A stretch of 64,000 nt of DNA from NCBI RefSeq assembly GCF_014384905.1, contig NZ_JACRSV010000002.1, positions 124,001 through 188,000 on the forward strand, in the 5' to 3' direction. Within the stretch, counting starts at the first letter, position 1, and each line of letters begins with the position of its first letter. The DNA is from Fumia xinanensis. Its GTDB lineage: Bacteria; Bacillota; Clostridia; Oscillospirales; Ruminococcaceae. This document shows, piece by piece, positions 16,047 through 24,689 of the stretch. Under the pieces are notes generated by a model, which made no database searches, was not told where the DNA came from, and saw only the letters and a program-made list of their open reading frames with translations. A program made the position numbers and the translations under genes.

Positions 16047-16403
16047 GGGGGCGTAAAGGTTTCGACGGGGATTTAGAAATTCAGTAAGCGGGTAGAGCGG
16101 GCGAAAGCTCTTTAATCGTCGCACCTAAATATAAACGCTAATTCTAACAACAGAACTTTAGCTTACGCTGCTTAATTAAGCGGCTAGCCTGCCAGAAAAG
16201 CACCACGGTTTCTGCCCGGCTTCTAATTTAGTGGTCAACGTCATGGGAGAGGTTCCCGGCTCTTGTGACGTATTAGGGAATACCTTTCGGCAGAGCCTGT
16301 TTATCGGCGCTGCGGGAAGGGAATTTTAATAGATAAACTTCACCCGGAGAAAGCTGAATGGAAGGATTTTCGGACGCGGGTTCGACTCCCGCCGCCTCCA
16401 CCA
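16047..16403 (+). ncRNA. ssrA: Transfer-messenger RNA (tmRNA)
   Basis: Rescues stalled ribosomes by acting as tRNA-Ala and then as mRNA for a degradation tag. The 5-prime end GGGGGCGTAAAGGTTTCGAC pairs with the 3-prime acceptor CGCCTCC, followed by ACCA. The T arm GGTTCGACTCC lies just before it. The tag reading frame runs 16137-16175 and encodes ANSNNRTLAYAA and a stop; the end LAYAA departs a little from the common ALAA. 357 bases, a normal one-piece form. It follows smpB by way of two hydrolase genes. Confidence 0.97.
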
Positions 16404-16415
16404 AAATTATCACTG

Positions 16416-16462
16416 CACGAACCCCTAAAAGGAAAATTACTGTTTTTCCGCGGGGGTTCGTG
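16416..16462 (+). terminator. Long hairpin downstream of ssrA
   Basis: CACGAACCCC pairs with GGGGTTCGTG, with an inner GGAAAA/TTTTCC helix. It begins 13 bases after the mature tmRNA end; a T-rich tail is poor, so it may be a processing or terminator structure. Confidence 0.6.
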
Positions 16463-16553
16463 TTGTGTGTAGAATGGAAGTAAACCTGTTAGAATCCAAC
16501 GGTTTGACCAGCGCGGGCTAGCCTCCACCAGCAGGCAAAGCCTGCAGTAAATT

Positions 16554-16590
16554 CGCGCACCTCGCGTTTGTGAGGCGCGTTTTATTTTTT
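16554..16590 (+). terminator. Hairpin with T tail in the ssrA-cas3 gap
   Basis: CGCG and CCTC segments pair with GAGGCGCG; the tail is TTTTATTTTTT. Confidence 0.7.
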
Positions 16591-16643
16591 GCCCGTCTCG
16601 GTATGGAATTTGTTTTGTGAACCAACCCCAATTTTATCAATAA

Positions 16644-16688
16644 ATGACCCCGTAAGGCAGTTTTATATTACCTTACGGGGCCATTTTT
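16644..16688 (+). terminator. Second hairpin with T tail in the ssrA-cas3 gap
   Basis: Perfect stem CCCCGTAAGG/CCTTACGGGG with a 13-base AT loop and a CCATTTTTG tail; insulates the cas operon from upstream transcription. Confidence 0.8.
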
Positions 16689-16907
16689 GTTATGACTCTA
16701 CCTGGAATTTTTAAAAATAGATATTGTATGAGTCTCCAATATTTTTAAGGCCGCTTTGGGTCTATACGATTGCAATAGGGAATCAATAAACAGAATGATT
16801 CAGTTCTAGCAACTTTTGTACATAAAAGATAAAAAATGATACAAATAGTAAGAAAATAGAATAAATAGTCGAATACAATTAGTGAATATATAATTTTTGT
16901 GTTTATA

Positions 16908-16916
16908 TGGTATAAT
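16908..16916 (+). promoter_or_regulatory. Extended -10 promoter for the cas operon
   Basis: TGGTATAAT, a perfect -10 with the TGn extension and no clear -35, 108 bases before the cas3 start in an AT-rich region. Confidence 0.55.
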
Positions 16917-17023
16917 TGTACATATAGCATAGTTTTATATAAAATCAATTTATAACAAAATATACAAATTGCACAACAAATAATAGCAAATGCTTTTAAT
17001 TTATAATGAAGTAGGTGGATTAG

Positions 17024-19246
17024 GTGATTTTTTATGCCCGTTCGGCCAATTCTTCCGGGTTAAAAGAAACCGTATGCCATCATTTGCAGCGTACCATGGA
17101 ATTGTGTGCCCAATACGCTGAAGTGTTTGGATGTTCGGATGCAGGAGCGTGGCTGGGGCTTTTCCACGATTTCGGAAAATACAGTCAAGCCTTTCAGGAG
17201 GTGCTGCGGGGAGAAAGGCATCATGTGGATCACGCCCTTCCCGGCGCAGCTTTCCTGATGGCGCAATTGTGTGGAAGGGCGGGAAGAAACAGCCCTTACT
17301 GGCCGATGGTAGCATCCGTTCGTGCGCACCACGGACAGCTGCGGGACTGCAAAAGCGAGCTGGACGCCTGGCTGAAGGGAGAAACCCTCAGTGCGGAGGG
17401 AAATACATATTCGCTTTCAAAGAGTGAAGTCAAGGAGGCGGTAAACCGGTTTTTGCTGGAAAATACCCTTCCGCCTTCGCGGCCCTGTCTGCCGGATTTC
17501 CCAGCGGTGTCACCGGGGTTAGCGGAAAACCATCAAAGGATGCTGTTTACACGCCTGCTGTTTTCCGCTCTCACCGATGCCGATTACAGCGCGTCGGCTG
17601 AACATTTCAATCCCGGATATTTAAAAAGCAGCGCTTTGACTGATGTGGATCCTGTTGAGGCGTGGGTGGCTTTGGAGAGGTACCGGGAGGACATCCGGCA
17701 AAAAAACGGCGGAGACCCTGCTATGAACGGGATGCGAAACTGTCTCTTTGACATCTGCCGTCAGGCGGGGTCAGAGGTATCATCCGGCGTTTATACCCTG
17801 ACCGCGCCCACCGGGGCGGGAAAAACGCTGGCGATGCTGGCGTTCGGGCTTCAGCAGATGTTACAGCAGGGCAAAAGACGAATCATTTTGGTGCTTCCAT
17901 ACCTGTCAATTATTGAGCAGAACGCGGCGGTTTATCGAAAAATCGTTCCGGAGATTCTGGAAGACCATAGCGGTGCGGAGCGAGGGGCTGACGAACAGAC
18001 AGCGAGGGAGCTTTCCCAGAGGTGGGACGCCTCCTTTATCATCACCACCTCGGTGAAGTTTTTTGAGAGCCTGTTTGCCTGCACAGGGCCCGCCTGCCGC
18101 AAGCTCCACCGGCTGGCGGACAGCGTGATTTTGTTTGACGAGGCCCAGAGCCTGCCCTGCCATCTGGCGGGCGCGAGCCTCTCGGCTTTGCGGGAGCTGG
18201 CGGAGACTTACCGCTCCACCGTCGTGTTTTCCACGGCGACCCAGCCAGATTTTGACCAGCTGCCCGACATTACCTGGCGACCGGAAGAAATCGTTCCCGA
18301 TTCCCAGGAGATGTTCGCCCAATCGAAAAGAGTGCTGGCAGAATGGCGGGTTGACGGAAAAACTCCTCTGGACGAAATCGCCCGGGAGGCGGCAGAGGAA
18401 AAAAACGCCTGCCTCATCGTCAACCTGCGCAGCCACGCCCAGACGTTATATAAGCAGCTTTCGGACATCTGCGGGGAGGAGCGGACTTTTCTTCTGACGA
18501 CGGACCTCTGTCCGGCCCATCGGACGAAGATTTTGGAACAGGTGCGCGCCCTGCTGCGGGAGGGAAGGCCCTGTTTTTTGGTGGCGACCCAGTGCATCGA
18601 GGCCGGGGTGGACGTGAGCTTTGATGCGATGTACCGGGCTTTGGCCCCTTTGGAGAGTATCATACAGGCGGCGGGCCGATGCAACCGCAGCGACACCAGA
18701 AAGCGGGGAAAAATGATTATTTTCATCCCCGATGAAGAAAAGCTCTACCCGGACGATTTTTACCGGCAGTCCGCCAACGCGGTTTTAACGCTGGCGGCGC
18801 GGCATCCAATCGATTTGGACTCTTTGGCGGACATCCGGGAGTATTACGGCATCCTGTTCGGCAGCGGACAGGTGCGGGACAAGCGGCAGCTCACCGAGGC
18901 CATAGAAGCCATGGACTTTCCGGCGGTGGCAAAGGCTTACCGTCTCATTGAAAGCACCCAGGTGCAGATCGTTGTGCCCTACGCGGGGGAGGAGTCGCTG
19001 TTTTTAGAGCTTGCGGAGGAGGGACGCCGGGGAATCACCAGCGCCTGGATGCGGAAAGCGGCCCCACTGACGGTACACAGCTTTGGATTCCAACAGGCGG
19101 CGGATATTTGTGAGCCGTTGTTCGTCTACCGGGGAAAGGAACGGATTCGGGAGGAAACCGGCTGGTACCTCCTTTCCAATCGCAGATATTATGACAGCGA
19201 ACGAAGGGGACTACAGCTGTCGGTTCCCTTCGATGGAATTACGTAA
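17024..19246 (+). CDS. cas3: CRISPR helicase-nuclease Cas3 (type I-C)
   Basis: Nuclease-helicase recruited by Cascade to degrade target DNA. The 740-residue protein starts at GTG 17024 after AGGTGG. It has an N-terminal HD nuclease domain (LFHDFGKYS, H48-D49, plus VRAHHGQL) fused to a superfamily 2 helicase: motif I APTGAGKT, motif II DEAQ, motif III STATQ, motif V/VI CIEAGVDVSFD and IIQAAGRCNR. All catalytic motifs look intact. It heads the operon, with cas5 starting 19 bases after its stop. Confidence 0.97.
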   Translation: MIFYARSANSSGLKETVCHHLQRTMELCAQYAEVFGCSDAGAWLGLFHDFGKYSQAFQEVLRGERHHVDHALPGAAFLMAQLCGRAGRNSPYWPMVASVRAHHGQLRDCKSELDAWLKGETLSAEGNTYSLSKSEVKEAVNRFLLENTLPPSRPCLPDFPAVSPGLAENHQRMLFTRLLFSALTDADYSASAEHFNPGYLKSSALTDVDPVEAWVALERYREDIRQKNGGDPAMNGMRNCLFDICRQAGSEVSSGVYTLTAPTGAGKTLAMLAFGLQQMLQQGKRRIILVLPYLSIIEQNAAVYRKIVPEILEDHSGAERGADEQTARELSQRWDASFIITTSVKFFESLFACTGPACRKLHRLADSVILFDEAQSLPCHLAGASLSALRELAETYRSTVVFSTATQPDFDQLPDITWRPEEIVPDSQEMFAQSKRVLAEWRVDGKTPLDEIAREAAEEKNACLIVNLRSHAQTLYKQLSDICGEERTFLLTTDLCPAHRTKILEQVRALLREGRPCFLVATQCIEAGVDVSFDAMYRALAPLESIIQAAGRCNRSDTRKRGKMIIFIPDEEKLYPDDFYRQSANAVLTLAARHPIDLDSLADIREYYGILFGSGQVRDKRQLTEAIEAMDFPAVAKAYRLIESTQVQIVVPYAGEESLFLELAEEGRRGITSAWMRKAAPLTVHSFGFQQAADICEPLFVYRGKERIREETGWYLLSNRRYYDSERRGLQLSVPFDGIT

Positions 19247-19265
19247 AAGGACAAGGAGTGATGAA

Positions 19266-19937
19266 ATGAACGAAATTGTTGTGGATGTTTGGGGGGATTT
19301 CGCCTGCTTCAGCCGGCCGGAGTCAAAAGTGGAACGATTGACCTACCCGGTGCCGACGCCTTCTGCCATGCGGGGAGTACTCAGCGCCATTTACTGCAAG
19401 CCCAACGAGTTTTTTTGGCAGGTGACGAAAATCGAGGTGCTTCGGAAGCCGTCCTATGTGAGCTTCAAGCGCAACGAAGTAAAGGAAAAAATTCCGGAAA
19501 AGCCCAAGGAGCCGGTGCGGGTGGATTTGACCGGAGCCGACAAAAAGGGCCGGACCCAGCGGCAGACGGTGGCGCTCAAAGACGTGCGCTACCGGGTCCA
19601 CGCGCAAATCCGCAAACGGCCTTCTTTTGGCGGAAGCGAAAAACAGCTGTATGAGCAGGCGCTCCGCAGAATCCGCCGGGGGCAGTGCTACTACCAGCCG
19701 TCACTGGGGCTGCGGGAGTTTGTGGCGTACTTCGAGGAGGGCACAGGGGAGGCTAGGCCCATCGAGCTGGATTTGGACCTGGGGTACATGGTCTACGACG
19801 TTTTTGATCTGCACCGGTTTGAAGTGACCCCGAAAGCTGAGCCTTATGTCACCCTGTTCCACGCCCAGCTAAATAACGGGATTTTAGAGGTGCCGGATTT
19901 TGACAGCGAGCAGGTCCTGCGTCCGGAGGTGAAGTAA
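19266..19937 (+). CDS. cas5c: Cas5c, pre-crRNA processing endonuclease
   Basis: In type I-C systems, which lack Cas6, Cas5 cleaves the repeat RNA and caps the crRNA 5-prime handle. The 223-residue protein starts at ATG 19266, 8 bases after AAGGAGTG; a longer upstream frame runs inside cas3 and is rejected. The N-terminus VVDVWGDFACFSRPESKVERLTYPVPTPSAMRGVL is the Cas5 ferredoxin-like fold with the classic P-S-A-R-G segment. The glycine/lysine-rich loop GADKKGRTQRQTVALKDVRYRVHA lies where the catalytic tyrosine/lysine/histidine cluster is expected. The next gene starts directly after its stop. Confidence 0.95.
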   Translation: MNEIVVDVWGDFACFSRPESKVERLTYPVPTPSAMRGVLSAIYCKPNEFFWQVTKIEVLRKPSYVSFKRNEVKEKIPEKPKEPVRVDLTGADKKGRTQRQTVALKDVRYRVHAQIRKRPSFGGSEKQLYEQALRRIRRGQCYYQPSLGLREFVAYFEEGTGEARPIELDLDLGYMVYDVFDLHRFEVTPKAEPYVTLFHAQLNNGILEVPDFDSEQVLRPEVK

Positions 19938-21710
19938 ATGCTTCAGGAATTATACGAATACGCCGTGAAAAATCAGCTTGCGGCCCAGCCGGGCTTCAAG
20001 CCAAAACGGATAAAAGCCTATGTCTGCCTGGGGAGGTACGGGGAATTTTTGGGAATCGACCCCGGGCCGCCAGAACCGGTAATCTGTCCCGATATGGGGT
20101 CCGCGGCTCAGGGGCCAGCCAAGTGCAACGTATTGGTGGAAAAACGAAACATCCCGCTAAGTGGAGAGAGGCCACTTAAACGCGTCTTTTTTCTCGAGGC
20201 GCTAGAGGATGGGGCGGAAAGCGTCCCTCAAATGGCGGTGCTGCGGGCGGTTTTGGACCGGGAAGAAACCGTTTCCGCCATCAATGAGGGTCTGGACCTT
20301 CAGAAGATCAAGCCCGGGGACGCCATCGGCTTTAAAGTGGATGGAGTGCCGTTGGAAAGCTTGGCGGGGGACTGGTGGCCCCGGTTCCGGAAAGCCCAAA
20401 GCGGCGGCGACAAGCAAAAAACAGCCGCCCGCCGCTGCCTCATTACCGGAGAGCTGGGGACGCCCATCGCCACGGCGGCCAAGGTGCCCGGGCTCATGGC
20501 GGTGGGCGGCCACAGCAGCGGGGACGCGGTGATCTGCTTCGATAAGGATGCATTTTGTTCCTACGGCCTCAAGCAGGCTGAAAACGCCTGCGTCAGTGAG
20601 GATGCCATGGCGGCCGTCAACGCGGCCTTGACGCGGCTCATCCAGAAGGCGCCTGTACTGGCCGGGGCAAAGTGGATCCACTGGTACAAGGAAGCTCTTC
20701 CTCCGGAAGGAGCAGATTTGTTGGCGCAGGCGTTCGGCACTGAAACGGAAGAGGGCGGCGAAAAGGACGACGTCCAGCCCGACGGCGCTTTGGAAGCCGC
20801 TGTGGCGGAAGCGGAGGCTACCCGGCTGGTAAAAAGTTACCGGGATGGGGAAAGAATTCGTCTGTCGGACAACATCTACTACCTGATGCCGGTTTCCGGC
20901 GCGGGAGGCCGCATCATGGTGCGGGGCTGGCAGCAGGGAAGCTACGAGGACTTGCAGAAAGCCATGAACGACTGGTGGGAGGATTTGTCCCTCGTTTACC
21001 GGGACGGGAAAAGCCTTTTAAAGCCGCCTCCCATCGGGAAAATCAACTACCGGCTGCTAAAGCCTCAAAAGGGCGGAAAATCCCTCAACACGCGGATGGA
21101 AAAAGAGCTTGCAGGGCTCGAACCCCGGCTGATTTTCGCCATCGTCAACAGGCAGCCCCTGCCGGACGCGGTGGCATCCAAGGCGCTTCAATACATCCGC
21201 TCCAAAATGCTGGACAGCGGAGACGACGTAAAGCGGGAGCCGATCCCCGACCCGCTGTGCTGCCAGATTCTAAAAGCGTGGCTGAACCGAAAAAATCGTT
21301 TTCATAAAGGAGGAACTGCTATGCAGTCGAAATGCAATCCTGATTGTCCCGAAACAGCTTATCAGTGCGGCCGGATGATGGCGGTGTATGCCGCCATCCA
21401 GACCCGCGCCATGGGAAAAAATCTAGGCGCCGGCGTCATCCAGCGATACTATACGTCGGCCAGCACCAGTCCGGCGCTGGTTTTCGGGCGGCTGAGCCAA
21501 TTGGCCCAACATCATCTCACAAAAATTGAGAGCAAGGGGGCGGTGGTGTTCTACGAAAAGCTTTTGGCCGAGATTTCCGAAAAAATTGGGCGTCAGGTTC
21601 CCACCACTCTCACTTTACAACAGCAGGCGGAGTTCGCCTTGGGGTACTACCAGCAGAGAGCGGCAATGTTCGAGAAAAAGACAGACGATGAAACGACGGA
21701 GGAGGAATAA
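19938..21710 (+). CDS. cas8c: Cas8c (Csd1), large subunit of Cascade
   Basis: Recognises the PAM and helps recruit Cas3. The 590-residue protein begins LQELYEYAVKNQLAAQPGFKPKRIKAYVCLGRYGEFLGI, typical of Csd1, and contains the segments RCLITGELGTPIA, GHSSGDAVICFDKDAFCSYGLKQAENACVSEDA and MVRGWQQGSYEDL seen in the family. Its start follows the cas5 stop with no gap. The last 390 bases also encode an independently initiated small subunit (see the Cas11c entry). Confidence 0.95.
   Translation: MLQELYEYAVKNQLAAQPGFKPKRIKAYVCLGRYGEFLGIDPGPPEPVICPDMGSAAQGPAKCNVLVEKRNIPLSGERPLKRVFFLEALEDGAESVPQMAVLRAVLDREETVSAINEGLDLQKIKPGDAIGFKVDGVPLESLAGDWWPRFRKAQSGGDKQKTAARRCLITGELGTPIATAAKVPGLMAVGGHSSGDAVICFDKDAFCSYGLKQAENACVSEDAMAAVNAALTRLIQKAPVLAGAKWIHWYKEALPPEGADLLAQAFGTETEEGGEKDDVQPDGALEAAVAEAEATRLVKSYRDGERIRLSDNIYYLMPVSGAGGRIMVRGWQQGSYEDLQKAMNDWWEDLSLVYRDGKSLLKPPPIGKINYRLLKPQKGGKSLNTRMEKELAGLEPRLIFAIVNRQPLPDAVASKALQYIRSKMLDSGDDVKREPIPDPLCCQILKAWLNRKNRFHKGGTAMQSKCNPDCPETAYQCGRMMAVYAAIQTRAMGKNLGAGVIQRYYTSASTSPALVFGRLSQLAQHHLTKIESKGAVVFYEKLLAEISEKIGRQVPTTLTLQQQAEFALGYYQQRAAMFEKKTDDETTEEE
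21321..21710 (+). CDS. cas11c: Cas11c, small subunit from an internal start in cas8c
   Basis: In type I-C systems the small Cascade subunit, which lines the target strand, is known to be made from an internal start in cas8c. Here the in-frame ATG at 21321 is preceded by AAAGGAGG with 6-7 bases of spacing, as good as any ribosome site in the operon. The product is 129 residues: MQSKCNPDCPETAYQCGRM, then predicted helices throughout (VYAAIQTRAMG, VFGRLSQLAQHHL, LLAEISEKIG), as expected for Cas11. The site is seen in the sequence; expression is inferred. Confidence 0.88.
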   Translation: MQSKCNPDCPETAYQCGRMMAVYAAIQTRAMGKNLGAGVIQRYYTSASTSPALVFGRLSQLAQHHLTKIESKGAVVFYEKLLAEISEKIGRQVPTTLTLQQQAEFALGYYQQRAAMFEKKTDDETTEEE

Positions 21711-21712
21711 TT

Positions 21713-22720
21713 ATGGCGATCAAAAACCGGTATGAATTTGTTTACTATGTGCAGTGCATCAACGGGAACCCCAACGGGGACCCGGATATGGGCAATTCCC
21801 CCAGAGTGGACCCGGAGACCATGCAGGGCTACATTACCGACGTGGCGACAAAGCGCCGTATCCGCAACTACATCCAGGAAGCTTTCGCAGGACAGCCCGG
21901 CATGGAAATCATCATGCAGCAGGGCACCAATATCAACAAATTTATCGCGGAAGCCTGTGAAAAGGCGCCGTGTGATGAAGACGCCTGTGCCAAAACCAAA
22001 AATAAGGTCTACGCCGCCCGAGAGTGGTGCTGTGGAAAGTACTTCGACGTGCGCACCTTCGGCGCCGTTTTGACCACCGGGCCCAACGCGGGACAAGTGC
22101 GGGGCCCGGTGCAGATCGCCTTCGGCCGTTCTATCGACCCGGTGCTGCCCCAGGACATCTCCATCACCCGGATGTGCGTGGCTGATGGACCCGACAAGGC
22201 CAGCACCTATGCGGAATTTGACGAGTGGGAACAAAAACAGCCGGAAGACAAGCTTCGCACCATGGGCCGCAAGCAGTTCATCCCCTACGGCCTTTACGAA
22301 GTGCGGGGATTTATCAGCGGTAACCTGGCCAAGGAGACCGGATTTGACGAAAAGGACTTGAAGGCGCTCTTTGAAGCGATTCTCAATATGTACGAACACG
22401 ACCACAGCGCCAGCAAGGGCGAGATGGAGGTGGTTTCTCCACTGATTCTCTTCAAGCACGTGGGCACCGACAGCGACGAGGAGCAAAGGGCGAGACAGGC
22501 GCTTTTGGGCTGTGCGCCGGCACACCGGCTGTTCGACCTGGTGCGGGTGGAGCGGAAGCCCGATTTGGAATGCGCCAGGGACTACCGGGATTATACCGCC
22601 AAAATCGACCTGAGCGGGGTTCCCGCCGGCGTGAAAGCGGGCTTTTTGCGGGACGCCTTTGGGGAAATCTGCTGGAACCGGATTCCCGACGGCGAAAGCT
22701 GGTTCACCGATGGAAAATGA
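21713..22720 (+). CDS. cas7c: Cas7c (Csd2), backbone of Cascade
   Basis: RRM-fold protein that coats the crRNA spacer in multiple copies. The 335-residue protein starts two bases after cas8c, with GGAGGAGG upstream. It has the Csd2 opening YEFVYYVQCINGNPNGDPDMGNSPRVDPETMQGYITDVATKRRIRNY, the segment VRTFGAVLTTGPNAGQVRGPVQIAFGRSIDPV and the GRKQFIPYGLYEVRGFISG block. Its last 11 bases overlap cas4. Confidence 0.96.
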   Translation: MAIKNRYEFVYYVQCINGNPNGDPDMGNSPRVDPETMQGYITDVATKRRIRNYIQEAFAGQPGMEIIMQQGTNINKFIAEACEKAPCDEDACAKTKNKVYAAREWCCGKYFDVRTFGAVLTTGPNAGQVRGPVQIAFGRSIDPVLPQDISITRMCVADGPDKASTYAEFDEWEQKQPEDKLRTMGRKQFIPYGLYEVRGFISGNLAKETGFDEKDLKALFEAILNMYEHDHSASKGEMEVVSPLILFKHVGTDSDEEQRARQALLGCAPAHRLFDLVRVERKPDLECARDYRDYTAKIDLSGVPAGVKAGFLRDAFGEICWNRIPDGESWFTDGK

Positions 22721-23372
22721 GGAAGAGAAGCTTCCGCTGTCCTACATTTCCCAGTACGGGTACTGTCCCCGCCGGGCGGCGCTTCTGATGAACCAGCAGC
22801 TGTGGCAGGAAAACGAGTATACCGCGGAGGGCCGCGCCCAGCATCAGCGTGTTCACGACGGAAGGGTGGAGCATCGGGGAGATCAGCTCAAATTGTACGA
22901 GTTTTCAGTTTGGTCGAATGAATTGATGCTCTCCGGCAAATGCGACTGCGTCGAGGCGGTCAAACAGCCGGACGGCGCGTCCCTCCCAGAACAGGAGGGG
23001 CGTTTCCGCCTCTTTCCCATCGAATACAAGCACGGGCGTATGCGCCATGAGCCGGAGTATGAGATGCAGCTTTGCGCCCAAGCCATCTGCCTGGAAGAAA
23101 TGTACGGGGTCTCTATCCCTGAGGGGGCGCTTTTCTTCATTGACGTCCACCAGCGGCTTGCGGTGTCGTTTTCCGAGGATTTGCGCCGCCGGACCCGGCA
23201 AACGGCGGAGGCGCTTTGGTTGTGCTTCCGGGAAAAGGCGCTGCCTCCGGCGAAGGAAAGCCCCAAGTGTAAAAAATGCTCCCTGCGGGAGCCCTGTATG
23301 CCCGGCCTGAGCCGCTCCGCCCGGGAGTATTGCAGGGGGCTGCTGGACGAGCTAAAGGAAGGTGCGCCATGA
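22710..23372 (+). CDS. cas4: Cas4, RecB-like nuclease for spacer acquisition
   Basis: Trims prespacers and checks the PAM during adaptation. From the ATG at 22710 (11-base overlap with cas7) it has 220 residues. The iron-sulfur cysteines are one in QYGYCPRRAAL and three in CKKCSLREPC. The RecB nuclease residues are the Asp in GKCDCVE and the Glu-Tyr-Lys of IEYKHG, with a conserved Q in YEMQLCAQAICLE. A longer upstream reading would lie in cas7. Stop and cas1 start overlap as ATGA. Confidence 0.95.
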   Translation: MENEEEKLPLSYISQYGYCPRRAALLMNQQLWQENEYTAEGRAQHQRVHDGRVEHRGDQLKLYEFSVWSNELMLSGKCDCVEAVKQPDGASLPEQEGRFRLFPIEYKHGRMRHEPEYEMQLCAQAICLEEMYGVSIPEGALFFIDVHQRLAVSFSEDLRRRTRQTAEALWLCFREKALPPAKESPKCKKCSLREPCMPGLSRSAREYCRGLLDELKEGAP

Positions 23373-24397
23373 AATCGCTGCAAAACACCTTGTACGTGAC
23401 GACAAAGGACAGCTACCTCTTTTGGGAAAACGAGTGCATTGCCGTCAGGATCGGGGGAGAGGATAAGGTTCGGATTCCATCTCACACGCTGGACTCAATT
23501 TTATGTTTTGGGAATACCACGGTGTCCACGCCGCTGATTCGGTATTGCGGCGAGAGGGGGATTGGGCTTAGCTTTCTTTCGGAAAACGGAGCGTTTTATG
23601 GGAGAATCCAAGGGCCGGTCAGCGGAAATGTATTGCTGCGCCAGCGGCAGTTCATCTCCTGTTCGGATCCTGTGTTCGCGGCCCGGATGTCGGCGGATTT
23701 TCTGTGCGGCAAACTGCTCAACGAGAAAAACATGCTGCTGCGTGCCGCACGGGAGGCAAAGGATGCGGATATCGCCAGCAAGCTGCGCCTAAAGGCAGAC
23801 GAGATCGCGGCCATCGCCCGGGAACTTAAGGAGCCTGCCGGATTGGACTCCCTGCGCGGACTGGAGGGGAGCGCCGCCAGCGTTTATTTTTCCTGTTTTG
23901 ACGATATGCTTCATGCTCAGGACAGGGGGCTGAAGTTCGAGACCAGATCCCGCCGGCCGCCGAGGAATGAAGTCAACGCGGTACTTTCTTTTGTCTACAT
24001 GCTGCTGAAAAACGATTTGCAGTCCGCGCTGGAAGCGGTTGGATTGGACCCGGCCTGCGGCTATTTGCATACGCTTCGCCCCGGAAGGCCGGCGCTGGCG
24101 CTGGATCTGATGGAGGAGCTGCGGGCGCCGCTTTGCGACAGGCTGGTTCTCACGCTGTTCAACCGGGGACAGCTGAAAAAGAAGGATTTTACCTCGGAGT
24201 TGGGCCAATTTACCATAGAGGAGAAGGGGCGAAAAACGATTTTATCCGCCTGGCAGGAACGGAAAAGGGAAAATATCCAGCACCCGTTTCTAAAAGAAAA
24301 AATCGAGATCGGGCTGATTCCTTTTGTGCAGGCCCAATTGCTGGCGAGAGTGCTGCGGGGGGATTTGGACGAATACCCGCCCTTTATTTGGAGGTAG
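23369..24397 (+). CDS. cas1: Cas1 integrase (type I-C)
   Basis: Catalyses insertion of new spacers, in complex with Cas2. The 342-residue protein starts in an ATGA overlap with cas4. The metal-binding residues are the Glu in LRGLEGSAA, the His in GYLHTLRPGRPALALDLMEE and the acidic residues of that last motif. The C-terminus LDEYPPFIWR is typical for I-C Cas1. No sign of decay. Confidence 0.96.
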   Translation: MKSLQNTLYVTTKDSYLFWENECIAVRIGGEDKVRIPSHTLDSILCFGNTTVSTPLIRYCGERGIGLSFLSENGAFYGRIQGPVSGNVLLRQRQFISCSDPVFAARMSADFLCGKLLNEKNMLLRAAREAKDADIASKLRLKADEIAAIARELKEPAGLDSLRGLEGSAASVYFSCFDDMLHAQDRGLKFETRSRRPPRNEVNAVLSFVYMLLKNDLQSALEAVGLDPACGYLHTLRPGRPALALDLMEELRAPLCDRLVLTLFNRGQLKKKDFTSELGQFTIEEKGRKTILSAWQERKRENIQHPFLKEKIEIGLIPFVQAQLLARVLRGDLDEYPPFIWR

Positions 24398-24399
24398 TC

Positions 24400-24689
24400 A
24401 TGTTGATTGTCGCTACATACGATGTGGACGTGACCTCGCCTTCCGGCGCAAAGCGACTGCGCAGAGTAGCGCGCATCTGCGAGAAGTGGGGGATAAGAGT
24501 CCAGAACTCAGTTTTTGAGCTGCTCGTGGACCAGGCGCAGTTTGTGACAATACGGGCTGCTTTGGAAAAGGTTATCGACCCGGAAAAGACAGTATCCGTT
24601 TTTACCGTTTGGGGAAACATTATGAATCGAAGATTTCTTTCCTGGGGAAGCCGCTGTTGATTGAGCAGGATAAGGATTTGATTCTATGA
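24400..24689 (+). pseudogene. cas2: Cas2 with a one-base frameshift
   Basis: Cas2 normally bridges two Cas1 dimers. The ATG at 24400 opens the canonical N-terminus (MLIVATYDVDVTSPSGAKRLRRVARICEKWGIRVQNSVFE). In frame, the ORF ends at 24660 after 86 residues with an unrelated tail. From 24588, one base back, the true C-terminus is readable: DSIRFYRLGKHYESKISF, then LGKPLLIEQDKDLIL and a stop at 24689. Joined, the product would be 96 residues, the normal length. One base is missing in or near GGAAAAGAC. It may be a real mutation, a sequencing error in an A run, or -1 slippage on A-AAG. The first reading is my default. Confidence 0.88.

Larger units (their letters stand above)
16404..17023 (+). 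other. Intergenic region between ssrA and cas3
   Basis: No gene seen. It holds three strong hairpins (listed separately), a second copy of the tmRNA 3-prime end sequence GCCTCCACCA at 16521-16530, and from about 16690 an AT-rich stretch with the cas promoter. Confidence 0.6.

Noticed and set aside
16047..16403. A tRNA gene at the ssrA 3-prime end
   Set aside because: The T arm and acceptor belong to tmRNA, as shown by the matching 5-prime end and the tag frame.
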